A DNA stretch of 64,000 nucleotides, from NCBI GenBank assembly GCA_963773635.1, contig CAVZBW010000002.1:620001-684000 (forward strand), in the 5' to 3' direction. The notes beneath the pieces are model-generated. The model did no database searches. It was not told the DNA's origin and worked only from the letters and a program-made list of their open reading frames with translations. Shown here piece after piece: positions 55,914 to 64,000 of the stretch (position 1 is the first letter of the stretch; each line of letters begins with the position of its first letter). The translations under genes were made by a program, and so were the position numbers. Source of the DNA: CAVZBW01 sp963773635 (GTDB taxonomy: Bacteria > Actinomycetota > Acidimicrobiia > Acidimicrobiales > RAAP-2).

Positions 55914-56750
55914 ATGGGCCAGTTGGACGGGCAAGTGGCAGTGATCACCGGAGGTGCCCGAGGGCAGGGAAGGTCCCACGCGCTGATCCTTGCAGGCGAG
56001 GGAGCCGACATCGTCGTCTGCGATCGTTGCGCCGACTACGGCTCGATCCCGTACCCCATGGCGACCGAGGACGACCTCGCGGAGTCCGTGGCCCTCGTCG
56101 AGAAGACCGGCCGTCGGGCCCTCGGGATCCGTGCCGACGTGGCGGTGACCGAACAGGTCGAGTCTGCGGTGTCGCAGGCGATCGACCACTTTGGTCGGGT
56201 GGACATCCTCATCGCCAACGCCGGAGTGAGCGGCGCCGGGGGTGTTCACGAGATCGACGACGAGCTCTGGGACGACGTGATCGGCGCCAACCTGACCGGC
56301 GCGCTCCACAGCATTCGCGCCGTGGCCCCCGCAATGCGGGAGCAGGGCTACGGGCGGATCGTGGCCACGTCGTCCATGCTGGGCCGGAGCGCCGTTCCCG
56401 GCATGGTCGCCTACGTCGCGTCCAAGTGGGGGCTCATCGGACTCGTCAAGGCGGCGGCCAACGACCTCGCGCCGTTCGGCATCACCGTCAACGCGGTGGC
56501 GCCGGGCAACATCGCGACGCCCATGGTCCTGAACGACGCCCTCTTCGGGCAGGTCCGTCCCGATCTCGAGCACCCCACCCGGGAGGACGCGGAGCAGGTG
56601 CTCAGGGCCTTTCACGTGCAGCCACTGGCGCTGCTCGAGGCCGAGGAGGTCAGCCAGGCGATCCTCTTCCTGGTCGGTCCCCACTCCACCCACATCACCG
56701 GCTCCGTCGTCGACGTGAGCGCGGGCGCCTCGGCCAGGTTCACCGCCTGA
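55914..56750 (+). CDS. Mycofactocin-type short-chain dehydrogenase/reductase
   Basis: ATG 55914 follows AAAGGGAGG. The 278-residue protein has the Rossmann start VAVITGGARGQGRSHAL, an insertion after CDRCADYGSIPYPMATEDDL that marks the mycofactocin-associated SDR subfamily, LIANAGVSGAGG, catalytic Ser in ATSSMLGRS and YVASKWG with Tyr and Lys. Members keep a tightly bound nicotinamide and pass electrons to mycofactocin rather than free NAD. No mft biosynthesis gene is in the window. The substrate is unknown, probably an alcohol. Confidence 0.88.
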   Translation: MGQLDGQVAVITGGARGQGRSHALILAGEGADIVVCDRCADYGSIPYPMATEDDLAESVALVEKTGRRALGIRADVAVTEQVESAVSQAIDHFGRVDILIANAGVSGAGGVHEIDDELWDDVIGANLTGALHSIRAVAPAMREQGYGRIVATSSMLGRSAVPGMVAYVASKWGLIGLVKAAANDLAPFGITVNAVAPGNIATPMVLNDALFGQVRPDLEHPTREDAEQVLRAFHVQPLALLEAEEVSQAILFLVGPHSTHITGSVVDVSAGASARFTA

Positions 56751-56836
56751 GGTCCTGCGCCCCGCCGCAGCCACCGTGCCCCAGTGTTCCGGTGTCCCTG
56801 ACCGGAGCGACGAGCGACCCTGCGGCCTTTACCCAG

Positions 56837-58774
56837 TCATAGAGAAGGCATCTCTCCATCGGGAACGTGCGCCGGAGGCTTGGTGTCGTCGACCCGGCGC
56901 ACCACGTCCGCGAGGTCGTCGCCACTTATCGTCTCGCGCTCCATGAGACGCTCGACGGTGGCGTCCAAGGCGGTCCGGTGATCGCTCAGCAGCGTCCTCG
57001 CTCGCTCCTCCGCCTCCCGGAGCAGCCGGCTGACCTCCTCGTCGATCACCTGCTGGGTGCCCTCGGAATACTCCTTCGACTGCCCCTGGCCCACTCCCAG
57101 GTAGCCGGGACCGTCCTGGCCGTAGCCGACCGGGCCGACGCGGCTCGAGAGGCCCCAGTCACGGACCATCCGAATAGCCAGCTCGGTGGCACCCTGCAGG
57201 TCGTTGGCCGCCCCGGAGGATGCCTCTCCGAGCACCAGCAGCTCCGAAGCCCGTCCCCCGAGCCGTACGGCGAGCGAGTCGTAGAGGTAGCTCTCACGGT
57301 AGAGGTGGCGCTCGTCGTCGGGTAGCTGCTCGGTGACTCCGAGGGCCATCCCGGCCGGGAGGATGGTCACCTTGGCCACCGGATCGGCATGAGGGGAGAA
57401 GAGCGCGACCAGGGCGTGTCCGGCCTCGTGGACGGCGACCGAGTGCTTCTCTTCTGGGAGCAGCGCGTTGGCCGCCTCTCGACTACCCAGGATGATTCGA
57501 TCGCGGGCTTCGTCCAGGTCGGTGGACGTGATGACATCCCGGTCATGGCGCACGGCGACGATCGCCGCCTCGTTGACCAAGTTGGCCAGATCGGCGCCGG
57601 AGAATCCTGGCGTCCCTCGGGCCACGACGCCGAGGTCCACGTCGGCGGCCAGATGCTTGCCCTTGACGTGCACCTCCAAGATGGCCTTGCGCTCCGCCTG
57701 GCGGGGAAGCGGTATCTCGACCTGACGGTCGAATCGGCCGGGGCGCAGCAACGCCGGGTCGAGGACCTCCGGCCGGTTGGTCGCCCCGACCACCACCACG
57801 CCGGCGCTCGGGTCGAAGCCGTCCATCTCGGCCAGGAGCTGGTTGAGGGTCTGCTCCCGCTCGTCGTTGGCCACGAACGATCCGCCTCGTCGTTGGCCGA
57901 TGGCGTCGATCTCGTCGATGAAGATGATCGAGGGGGCTCGCTTTCGGGCGTCCGCGAAGAGGTCCCTCACGCGTGACGCCCCCACCCCGACGAAGAGCTC
58001 CACGAAGCTCGAGCCGGTCAAGGCCAGGAACGGCACCTCGGCTTCACCGGCCATGGCCCGGGCCATCAGGGTCTTGCCCGTCCCAGGAGGGCCGACCATG
58101 AGCAGACCCCGGGGCCCGACCGCACCGGCGCGCGCGAACTTGTCGGGGTTCTTGAGGAATTCGACGACCTCGGTGACCTCTCGTTTGGCACCTTCGTAGC
58201 CCGCCACATCGGCGAACCGCGTGGACGGGCGGTCCTCGTCGTACACCTTGGCCTTGGAGGCCCCGATCCCCATGATGCCGCCCGACAACCGGCGGCGGGC
58301 GGCGAAACCCACCCAGATGAAGAGCCCGATGAAGAGCAGCAGCGGCAGGAAGGAGAGTGCGACGGCCCAGGCGTCCGACGACGGTCCGACCCCGGTGACG
58401 TCGACCTTGTGGTCCTGCAGGGTCGATGTCAGACCGGAGGTGTTGAGCGCGGTCGGGATCTGGGTGGTGTAATTCTCACCGCTGGTGAGGGTACCGGTCA
58501 CCGAGCCGTTCGGGTCGACGGAGGCCGTCTTGACCTGATTTGCATCCACGGCCGACACGAAGCTGCTGTAGGTGAAGTTCTTGGTCGGCTTGCTCGCCAT
58601 TGTCGGCACAAGCAGGAGCAGGAAGGTGATCAGGATGCCGATCGGCAGAAGCCAGACCCGCCATCGCGGCGGTGGCCGCGGCGCGGAACCCTGCGGGCGC
58701 TCCCCCGGCGGGGGCCGGCGGGCGGTGCTCGTTTGATGGCGGTTCACAATTGACACTCGGTGGCCCGTCGGCAT
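56837..58774 (-). CDS. ftsH: ATP-dependent zinc metalloprotease FtsH
   Basis: Two membrane helices (VWLLPIGILITFLLLLVP and WAVALSFLPLLLFIGLFIWV) flank an extracytoplasmic domain. The AAA module has GPPGTGKTLMARA, SIIFIDEIDAIG and NRPEVLDPALLRPGRFDRQ, and the protease site is HEAGH with DLQGATELAIRMVRDWG. About 645 residues from ATG 58774; GTG 58756 is an alternative. It degrades misfolded membrane and regulatory proteins. It diverges from the sulfotransferase gene. Confidence 0.95.
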   Translation of the reverse strand: MPTGHRVSIVNRHQTSTARRPPPGERPQGSAPRPPPRWRVWLLPIGILITFLLLLVPTMASKPTKNFTYSSFVSAVDANQVKTASVDPNGSVTGTLTSGENYTTQIPTALNTSGLTSTLQDHKVDVTGVGPSSDAWAVALSFLPLLLFIGLFIWVGFAARRRLSGGIMGIGASKAKVYDEDRPSTRFADVAGYEGAKREVTEVVEFLKNPDKFARAGAVGPRGLLMVGPPGTGKTLMARAMAGEAEVPFLALTGSSFVELFVGVGASRVRDLFADARKRAPSIIFIDEIDAIGQRRGGSFVANDEREQTLNQLLAEMDGFDPSAGVVVVGATNRPEVLDPALLRPGRFDRQVEIPLPRQAERKAILEVHVKGKHLAADVDLGVVARGTPGFSGADLANLVNEAAIVAVRHDRDVITSTDLDEARDRIILGSREAANALLPEEKHSVAVHEAGHALVALFSPHADPVAKVTILPAGMALGVTEQLPDDERHLYRESYLYDSLAVRLGGRASELLVLGEASSGAANDLQGATELAIRMVRDWGLSSRVGPVGYGQDGPGYLGVGQGQSKEYSEGTQQVIDEEVSRLLREAEERARTLLSDHRTALDATVERLMERETISGDDLADVVRRVDDTKPPAHVPDGEMPSL

Positions 58775-58901
58775 CTGACGATTCGACCAGCGTAGCGACG
58801 GCGGTGCGCCGGCGGCGGGCTTGACGGGGCCCCTCATGGGGCGAACAATGTGTGCGGCCGCAACGAAAACGTTGTTTACGGGCGACTGGAGCTTGGGGGC
58901 G

Positions 58902-60047
58902 ATGGGGCTCGACGCAGACGAGTTGGTGGACGGGGCCGTCGCACAGACCGGCCTGGGTGAGTTTGGCCCGGGAGACTTCCGGGAGGGGCTCGAGCGCCTG
59001 GTCGACTCCATGAACCGAGAGGGCGACCTCACCCCCACCGGCGAGCTCATGCAGCAGGCGCGTCTCGGCATGCTCCTCTCGGCGCGCCTCGGCGTCGAGG
59101 ACACGTATCGCCAGCATCCCGAGATCGAGGCCCAGGAGGTGGAGGGCCCCGTCTTCGTGATCGGCCTGCCGCGGACGGGGACTACCGCCCTCAGCCAGCT
59201 CGTGGCCGCCGACCCACAATTCCGCTCGCTGCGACTCTGGGAGTCCTCCAGCCCGGTGCCGCCTCCGACCAGCGCCACCGAGCACACGGATCCGAGGATC
59301 GCCGCCACCGAGGCCGGCCTCGCGATGGTCAACGAGATGTTCCCGTTGATGAAGACGCTCTACCACCAGGAGGCGACGACCGCTACGGAGTGCCAGGACC
59401 TGCTCGGGATGAGCTTTCGTGCCGTGCACTTCGACGGCTCCGCACGGGTCCCCTCCTACATGGCGTGGGTCACGAATTGCGACATGCGATCCACCTACCA
59501 ATACCACCGCAGGGTGCTCCGCCTGCTGCAGTGGCAGTGCCCCCCTCGGCTCTGGCACCTCAAGACCCCCGTCCACATGTTCGCCATGGACGCGCTGCTC
59601 GAGGCGTACCCCGGGGCGAGGTTCCTCTGGAGCCACCGGGACCCGGCCAAAGTGCTCGGCTCGGTGTGCAGCCTGATCCACTACACACGGAGCTGGAGCA
59701 GCGATCGGGACGACTCAATGGAGCTGGGGGCGGAGCAACTGGATCGGTGGTGGGAGGCGGTGCATCGCGCCATGGACTTCCGCGACCGCGTCGGCGACGA
59801 CCGGTTCGCGGACGTCGCCCTGGCCGATCTGCAGACCGACCCCGTCTCCGCCCTTGCGGCCGCGTACGATCGGATCGGCATCGAGTTCTCCGACGCCTCT
59901 CGCCACGCCGTGTCGGCCTGGGCCGGTGGCCACGAGCCCGGCTCGCACGGCCACCACAGCTACTCCCTCTCCGACTTCGGGCTCGAGCCCGACCAGGTCC
60001 GTGAGCGATTCGCCCCGTACATGGCCCGCTTCGATCCGCGGCTCTGA
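58902..60047 (+). CDS. Sulfotransferase-family protein
   Basis: From ATG 58902 (381 residues) the protein begins LDADELVDGAVAQTGLGEFG, the normal N-terminus of this actinobacterial family. The PAPS 5'-phosphosulfate loop is FVIGLPRTGTTALSQL, the 3'-phosphate region is FLWSHRDPAKVLGSVCS, and WHLKTPVHMFAMDAL is also conserved. It would move sulfate from PAPS to an unknown alcohol. It lies just before a TetR gene and a DUF1214 gene on the same strand, a grouping that suggests one substrate pathway. Confidence 0.85.
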   Translation: MGLDADELVDGAVAQTGLGEFGPGDFREGLERLVDSMNREGDLTPTGELMQQARLGMLLSARLGVEDTYRQHPEIEAQEVEGPVFVIGLPRTGTTALSQLVAADPQFRSLRLWESSSPVPPPTSATEHTDPRIAATEAGLAMVNEMFPLMKTLYHQEATTATECQDLLGMSFRAVHFDGSARVPSYMAWVTNCDMRSTYQYHRRVLRLLQWQCPPRLWHLKTPVHMFAMDALLEAYPGARFLWSHRDPAKVLGSVCSLIHYTRSWSSDRDDSMELGAEQLDRWWEAVHRAMDFRDRVGDDRFADVALADLQTDPVSALAAAYDRIGIEFSDASRHAVSAWAGGHEPGSHGHHSYSLSDFGLEPDQVRERFAPYMARFDPRL

Positions 60048-60079
60048 GCCGCCCGTCTCGGCGGGGAGGCGCGGTGGCC

Positions 60080-60816
60080 ATGCGCCAAACCACACGACGC
60101 GCGGCCAGCGGCCGCAGACCGCGGGCGCTGCGGAGGCGGAGCTCCTCGTCGACACGGCACGAGCGGTGCTCCGAGAAAGAGGGGCCGCCGGCGTGACGGT
60201 GCGGGAGGTCCTCGCACGGGCCAACCTGGGAACCCGGGCCTTCTACCGGCACTTTGCCTCGAAGGACCAGCTGGTTGTCGCCGTGTTCACCCAGGCGGCC
60301 GCCCGGGAGGCCGACCGGCTGGCACGTCGGATGGCCGCCGCCAGCGACCCGGTGTCGGCCGTCGTGGCGTGGATCGACGGACGTCTGGATCTCGCCTTCG
60401 ATCGCCGGGTCTCGGCCAATCTGCAGGATCTCTCGATGCAGGCCCAGCTGCGAAGACGAGAGACGCCGGCGGAGCTCGAGCTGGCCTACGACCTGATGCT
60501 CGCCCCGCTCGTCGCGCAGCTCGAGGCGGGGAGGAGCAGAGGCCTCATGCCCGGGGTGGATCCCGGTCCGGATGCCCGCTCGATCCACGACGTCGTCTGG
60601 GGCGTCGTCCGGCGCCAATGGTCGGGCTTCCCCCTCCGACGTCGAGAGACGAGGGACCGGGTGGTCCGGTTCTGCCTGCAAGCCATCGGAGCGGGCGCGC
60701 AGGCGCACGACGGCGCGCAGGCGCACGACGGCGCGCAGGCGCACGACGGCGCGCAGGCGCATGACGGCGCGCAGGCGCATGACAGGGACGTGACAGCAAC
60801 GAGGAGATGGAGGTAA
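60080..60816 (+). CDS. TetR-family regulator with C-terminal tandem repeat (probable frameshift near start)
   Basis: The DNA-binding domain is clear: AELLVDTARAVLRERGAAGV, TVREVLARANLGTRAFYRHF and SKDQLVVAVF. No start codon lies just upstream in that frame; an ATG at 60080 (or GTG 60074) with GGGGAGG begins MRQTTRRAASGRRPRA in another frame, so a one-base shift near 60120 is likely. The C-terminus ends in five copies of GAQAHD from an 18-bp repeat, beyond the normal TetR fold. It probably controls its own cluster with the sulfotransferase and DUF1214 genes. Confidence 0.8.
60694..60783 (+). repeat. Five tandem 18-bp repeats
   Basis: Five units of an 18-base sequence (GGCGCGCAGGCGCACGAC; the last two have T for C at position 15) are perfectly in register and encode GAQAHD in the TetR C-terminus. 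As a multiple of three it can change copy number without shifting frame. Confidence 0.95.
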
Positions 60817-60818
60817 GG

Positions 60819-62052
60819 ATGGCCGGGTCGTTCGTAAACCCCGATTGGATGCCCTTCGTCGTAGGGGAGGCGGCCCGGGCCGGGGAGGCCACCGCCGAGG
60901 ACCTCGAGTCGGGCAAGGCGTGGGCCCACCTGCTCGAGCGACTGGGGGAGGCATCGAAGACCGTCCTGGCCAATGACGCGTCGCGCAACCCGGTCGACAT
61001 GGCCTCGGGAATCCGACACCTCCTCGTGCTGCTCGGGATCGGCGTCGACCAGGCGCTGCGGGTGGACACCAACCCGGTCCTGGCGATCAAGCCGTCGGGC
61101 GTGGATGCCATCTACAAGTGGGGGATGGAGTGCCCCGACTGCATCTACACGGGCAGCTCGCTGCGCGGCGGGGAGAGCTACCGCCTCTTTGGATCGCGAG
61201 GCACGGCACGGTACGTCGGTCTCCAGTCCATGGCCGGAATGGCCTCGACCGCCAACGTCCTCCTGGACGAGCTCGACCTGGGCCCCAACGGGGAGGTCGA
61301 CATGGTCCTCTCCGCAGAGCCCCACGAGGGCAACTGGCTGCCCATCGCCGACAACGCCACCCAGCTCGTCATCCGGCACTTCTTCTACGACTGGGACCGC
61401 GAGGTCGCCTCGTCGCTCTCGCTGGAACGCATCTCGGATGCCCGGCCCCCCAAGAGGCCACGCCAGGACGATCCGAGGGCGGTGATCGCCCGCCAGCTGA
61501 TCGCCCTGGGCGACTTCGTCGTGGCCAACCTCGACTTCTTTCTCCAAATTCTCGCGGCCGGACGAGCCCAACACGTTCCTCCCTCCCCTCGACGGCACCG
61601 CCATGGGCGCCGCGGCAGAGAACCGTCCGGTCATCGGTTCGTGGCAGCTCGGCCCGGACGAGGCACTGCTGATCGAGGTCACCCCGCCCCAGGGTGTCTA
61701 CTGGAGCTTCTCGCTGGGGAATCCCTGGTGGGAGACCATCGACTACGGGCGACACCAGAGCAGCCTCAACGGTCATCAGGCGGTCGTCGACCCCGACGGC
61801 ATCCTCCGGGCCGTGATCGCCCATCGTGACCCGGGAGTCGCCAACTGGCTGGACACGGCCGGACACGGATCGGGTCCGGTCATTCTCCGCTGCGTCCGGA
61901 CCGAGACCGCCCCGGTCCCGACCACCAAGGTCGTGCCGTTCGACCAGATCGACAAGGCGCTCCCGGGCGACTCGCACCGGGTCTCCCCGGAGGAGCGTGC
62001 GGCGATCATCGAGGCCCGGCGGATGGCGGTCAGCAAGCGCTTCGGCCGCTGA
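60819..62052 (+). CDS. DUF1214-domain protein (one apparent frameshift)
   Basis: ATG 60819 follows GGAGGTAAGG. The first frame carries VLLGIGVDQALRVDTNPVL, the MECPDC segment, YVGLQSMAGMASTANVLLD and HEGNWLPIADNATQLVIRHF. A shift near 61550 leads to DEPNTFLPPLDGTAMG, PDEALLIEVTPP, YWSFSLGNPWWETIDYG and a normal end. Together about 411 residues. DUF1214 proteins are widespread in actinobacteria, often beside sulfotransferases, with unknown activity. No signal peptide is seen. Confidence 0.8.
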
Positions 62053-62127
62053 GGGGCCTCGGCGCCGGTTCTTGCCCCACGACTTCGTCGCCCGCGGCCA
62101 GGGCAGCCGCCCGGGCGGCGGCCGGTC

Positions 62128-62580
62128 TCAGCCGAGCCCGGCCCGGAGCTCCTTGCGCCAGACCACCTTCAGCCCGGACCAGTCCTCGTCCAGGGCCGCG
62201 ACCTTGACGTCGACCAGGCCCAGCGGGAGGACGGCGCCACGCACGTCGTTGTCGGTGATGTCGCTGACGTGCCCACCGGCCCGGCGCGGCCACGCGACCC
62301 ACAGCGCACCGTCGGGCACGATCTTGCGGCTGAGGGTGGGAACCGCCTTGTGCAGGGAAGCGAGGTCGCGGAAGAACGCCACGACGATGTCGACCGCCCG
62401 TGGCGGGGTGCGCCGTGCCACCTTGACGTCCTCGGGGAGCCCCTCGATGGCCCAACCGTCGGGCACGCCGATCAGGGCGACCCGGTGTCCCGGCTTGACC
62501 CCGATCTTTCGCACCAGGGGGGTTCCCGAGTAGCCGGCCGGCATCGGCCCGAGCGTAACGTCCAAGTCGGCGATGGCCAC
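62128..62580 (-). CDS. DUF3052-family protein
   Basis: The 150-residue protein has AGYSGTPLVRKIGVKPGHRV, then VDIVVAFFRDLASLHKAVPT, DGALWVAWPRRAGG and LVDVKVAALDEDWSGLKVVW, the pattern of DUF3052, a small cytoplasmic actinobacterial family of unknown function. ATG 62578-62580 is used; a Met at 62544 just before AGYSG is an alternative. Confidence 0.82.
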   Translation of the reverse strand: MAIADLDVTLGPMPAGYSGTPLVRKIGVKPGHRVALIGVPDGWAIEGLPEDVKVARRTPPRAVDIVVAFFRDLASLHKAVPTLSRKIVPDGALWVAWPRRAGGHVSDITDNDVRGAVLPLGLVDVKVAALDEDWSGLKVVWRKELRAGLG

Positions 62581-62669
62581 GCAGTGACGGGCAGCCTCCA
62601 GAGTCCCTGGCAGCGAGGATTCATCGAGTCGGGTGTCGGAGAAACGCCGTCCCGAGCGACGATAAGGGT

Positions 62670-63191
62670 GTGAGCGGCGACCGGGCCATGACCGAGGGGT
62701 CTCCCGCCCGGTTTCTCGACTTCTATGACGATGCCCTGCCTCACGTGTACGGCTACCTCTGGGCCCGCTGCGGCGCGAGGGCGCTCGCGGAGGACCTCAC
62801 CGCAGAGACCTTCCTGGCCGCAGTGGATGCCGTCCGCCGCGAGGACCCGCCGCCCATGAGCATCGCGTGGGTCATCGGCGTGGCACGACACAAGTTGGTC
62901 GACCACTGGCGGCGCGAGGCCCGAGACCAGCGACGACTCCAGGCGCTGGCGGACACGACCCCGGACAGCGCGGACCCCTGGGACGCGCAGCTCGAGGCGG
63001 TGCGGGCGCAAGAGACCCTCGCCGAGCTTGCCCCCCAACATCGGGCCGCACTGACGCTGCGCTACCTGGACGACCTCCCCGTTTCCGACGTGGCGGCCGT
63101 GCTCGGTCGCACCGTCCACGCCACCGAGGCGCTCTTGGTCCGCGCCCGGCTGGCCTTCCGCCGGACCTACTGCGACGAGGAGGAGGGTTGA
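62670..63191 (+). CDS. ECF-type RNA polymerase sigma factor
   Basis: The 173-residue protein has region 2 (FYDDALPHVYGYLWARCG, AEDLTAETFLAAVDAV, SIAWVIGVARHKLVDHWRR) and region 4 (LAELAPQHRAALTLRYLDDL, VSDVAAVLGRTVHATEALL). It starts at GTG 62670 (or ATG 62688). Its stop overlaps the ATG of a VOC-family gene (TGATG), and no anti-sigma factor with a membrane helix is next to it, so the downstream protein may be its partner. Confidence 0.9.
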   Translation: MSGDRAMTEGSPARFLDFYDDALPHVYGYLWARCGARALAEDLTAETFLAAVDAVRREDPPPMSIAWVIGVARHKLVDHWRREARDQRRLQALADTTPDSADPWDAQLEAVRAQETLAELAPQHRAALTLRYLDDLPVSDVAAVLGRTVHATEALLVRARLAFRRTYCDEEEG

Positions 63192-64000
63192 TGCCTGATC
63201 CCTTCGCCTCGCTCCGGATCCCGGCGGCCCCCGTCGACCCCGACCCCGCCTTCGCCGCCGGGCTGCGGTCACGCCTGGAGCGCGCCCTGCAGCAGGGGGA
63301 GGCGCCAAGGGATGGACGTGCCGGCGACGGAGATCGACAACCCGCCACACCCGGTGAAAGGGGGAGCACCATGTCCGATCCCGCCGTCGGCGCCTCGGCC
63401 GTCATCGTCCCGTATCTCGCGGTGTCCGGGGCGGTGGACGCCATCGCCTGGTACGGACAGGCCTTTGGCGCACGGCTCGTGGACCAACCGATCGTCATGC
63501 GCGACGGGCGCATCGGACACGCCGAGCTCGAGATCGGGACCGCTCGCCTGATGCTCTCCGAGGAGCACCCGGAGATCGACGTGGCCGCACCGCCTCCCGG
63601 CCAGGGGGTGTCGGTCACCCTCCATCTCGAGGTCGCCGACGTCGACGCCGTTCTGGAGAACGCCGTCCGTCACGGCGCGCGCCTCGAGCGCCCCGCCGCC
63701 GACTTCGAATACGGCCGCAACGGCGTGCTGCGCGATCCCTACGGGCATCGATGGATGGTCTCGGGACCGTTGTCGAGGCCCCCGCTCCACCACGGGGACC
63801 TCGGTTACGTCTCGCTGTGGGTCGGGGACGTCGGGCGCGCCGCCGCCTTCTACTCGACGGTCCTCGGTTGGCGCTACGGGCCTGGCAGCGGGCCCGAGAG
63901 CCTCCAGGTGGAGGGCTTGTCGCTCTCCCACGGGCTGTTTGGCGGGATCCCCGAGGGCACCCTCTTCCTCTGCATGGCCGTGGACGACGTGGACGCGGCG
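63191..64000 (+). CDS. Two-domain glyoxalase/VOC protein (3' end cut by window edge)
   Basis: The ATG overlaps the sigma-factor stop. Residues 1-60 (PDPFASLRIPAAPVDPDPAF and AAGLRSRLERALQQG) form a short helical N-terminus of the kind seen in proteins encoded next to ECF sigma factors. Two VOC domains follow: VIVPYLAVSGAVDAIAWYGQ to RDPYGHRWMV, and YVSLWVGDVGRAAAFYSTVL to the window end. VOC proteins bind metals and small molecules as isomerases, dioxygenases or resistance proteins. 270 residues are visible. An internal ATG at 63371 with AAAGGGGG upstream could give a VOC-only form. Confidence 0.85.
   Translation, partial: MPDPFASLRIPAAPVDPDPAFAAGLRSRLERALQQGEAPRDGRAGDGDRQPATPGERGSTMSDPAVGASAVIVPYLAVSGAVDAIAWYGQAFGARLVDQPIVMRDGRIGHAELEIGTARLMLSEEHPEIDVAAPPPGQGVSVTLHLEVADVDAVLENAVRHGARLERPAADFEYGRNGVLRDPYGHRWMVSGPLSRPPLHHGDLGYVSLWVGDVGRAAAFYSTVLGWRYGPGSGPESLQVEGLSLSHGLFGGIPEGTLFLCMAVDDVDAA

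Noticed and set aside
60486..61682. A minus-strand frame with repeated CACAPS Cys-rich units
   Set aside because: It is the antisense reading of the TetR GAQAHD repeat and the DUF1214 gene.

Overview
The window is a contiguous piece of a high-GC actinobacterial chromosome. GTG starts are frequent, genes are packed with ATGA or TGATG overlaps, and several actinobacterial signatures are present: a SepX/GlpR-like membrane protein, a MurA with Asp in place of the catalytic Cys, the TreS-maltokinase pair, DUF4232, DUF3052 and DUF1214 proteins, and a mycofactocin-type SDR. The order lysA-hom-thrC-rho-rpmE-prfA-prmC-tsaC-glyA-wecA-atp is a classical actinobacterial backbone. A lineage near Acidimicrobiia is plausible, but the sequence alone does not prove the class.

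Layout. 1-9300 is an accessory left flank: a TnpB-type element running off the window edge, an orphan flavoprotein, a sugar epimerase-like cupin plus a family 2 glycosyltransferase, a broken TetR gene, three orphan secreted or membrane proteins, and an intact IS3-family (IS407-like) element abutting a truncated IS481-type transposase. 9272-12278 is a decayed integrated island. An imperfect copy of the 3' half of tRNA-Ala(CGC) lies at 9272-9316, the intact tRNA lies at 12206-12278, and between them are an APC permease and a frameshifted tyrosine recombinase. 12407-13165 is a SepX-like gene. 13432-20074 is a sulfur assimilation block: cysH, sulfite reductase, an FrhB/FpoF-like iron-sulfur flavoprotein, a small unknown protein and an ABC ATPase on the minus strand, with the siroheme dehydrogenase diverging on the plus strand. 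20253-29639 is carbon metabolism: galT, pfk, maltokinase, treS, meaB, murA, glpX and a lipoprotein. 29706-37812 is a complete F1Fo ATP synthase operon. 37934-49817 is the wecA-glyA-tsaC-prmC-prfA-rpmE-rho-thrC-hom-lysA backbone. tRNA-Arg(CCG) follows, and an IS481-family element has entered next to its 3' end. 51350-64000 holds redox and regulatory genes: a carotenoid oxygenase, an NDH-2-like flavoprotein, an SDR, ftsH, a sulfotransferase-TetR-DUF1214 cluster, an ECF sigma factor and a two-domain VOC protein cut by the window end.

How the genes work together. CysH reduces activated sulfate to sulfite, the siroheme/4Fe-4S reductase makes sulfide, and the precorrin-2 dehydrogenase supplies siroheme. 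The overlapping FrhB-like gene suggests the electron donor, possibly F420H2. This echoes the archaeal F420-dependent sulfite reductase but with separate subunits, and it is the strongest candidate for an undescribed system here. TreS with maltokinase would feed maltose 1-phosphate to a GlgE-type glucan pathway. The lysA-hom-thrC genes serve aspartate-family amino acids; rho, rpmE, prfA, prmC and tsaC serve expression; wecA and murA serve the envelope.

Data quality. Many conserved genes are broken by single-base frameshifts (ABC ATPase, galT, pfk three times, maltokinase, tsaC, two TetR genes, DUF1214, a secreted protein). Two of the shifts fall in runs of 6-7 G or C. Assembly error is a real possibility, and these genes are annotated as CDS with the shift noted unless decay looks genuine.
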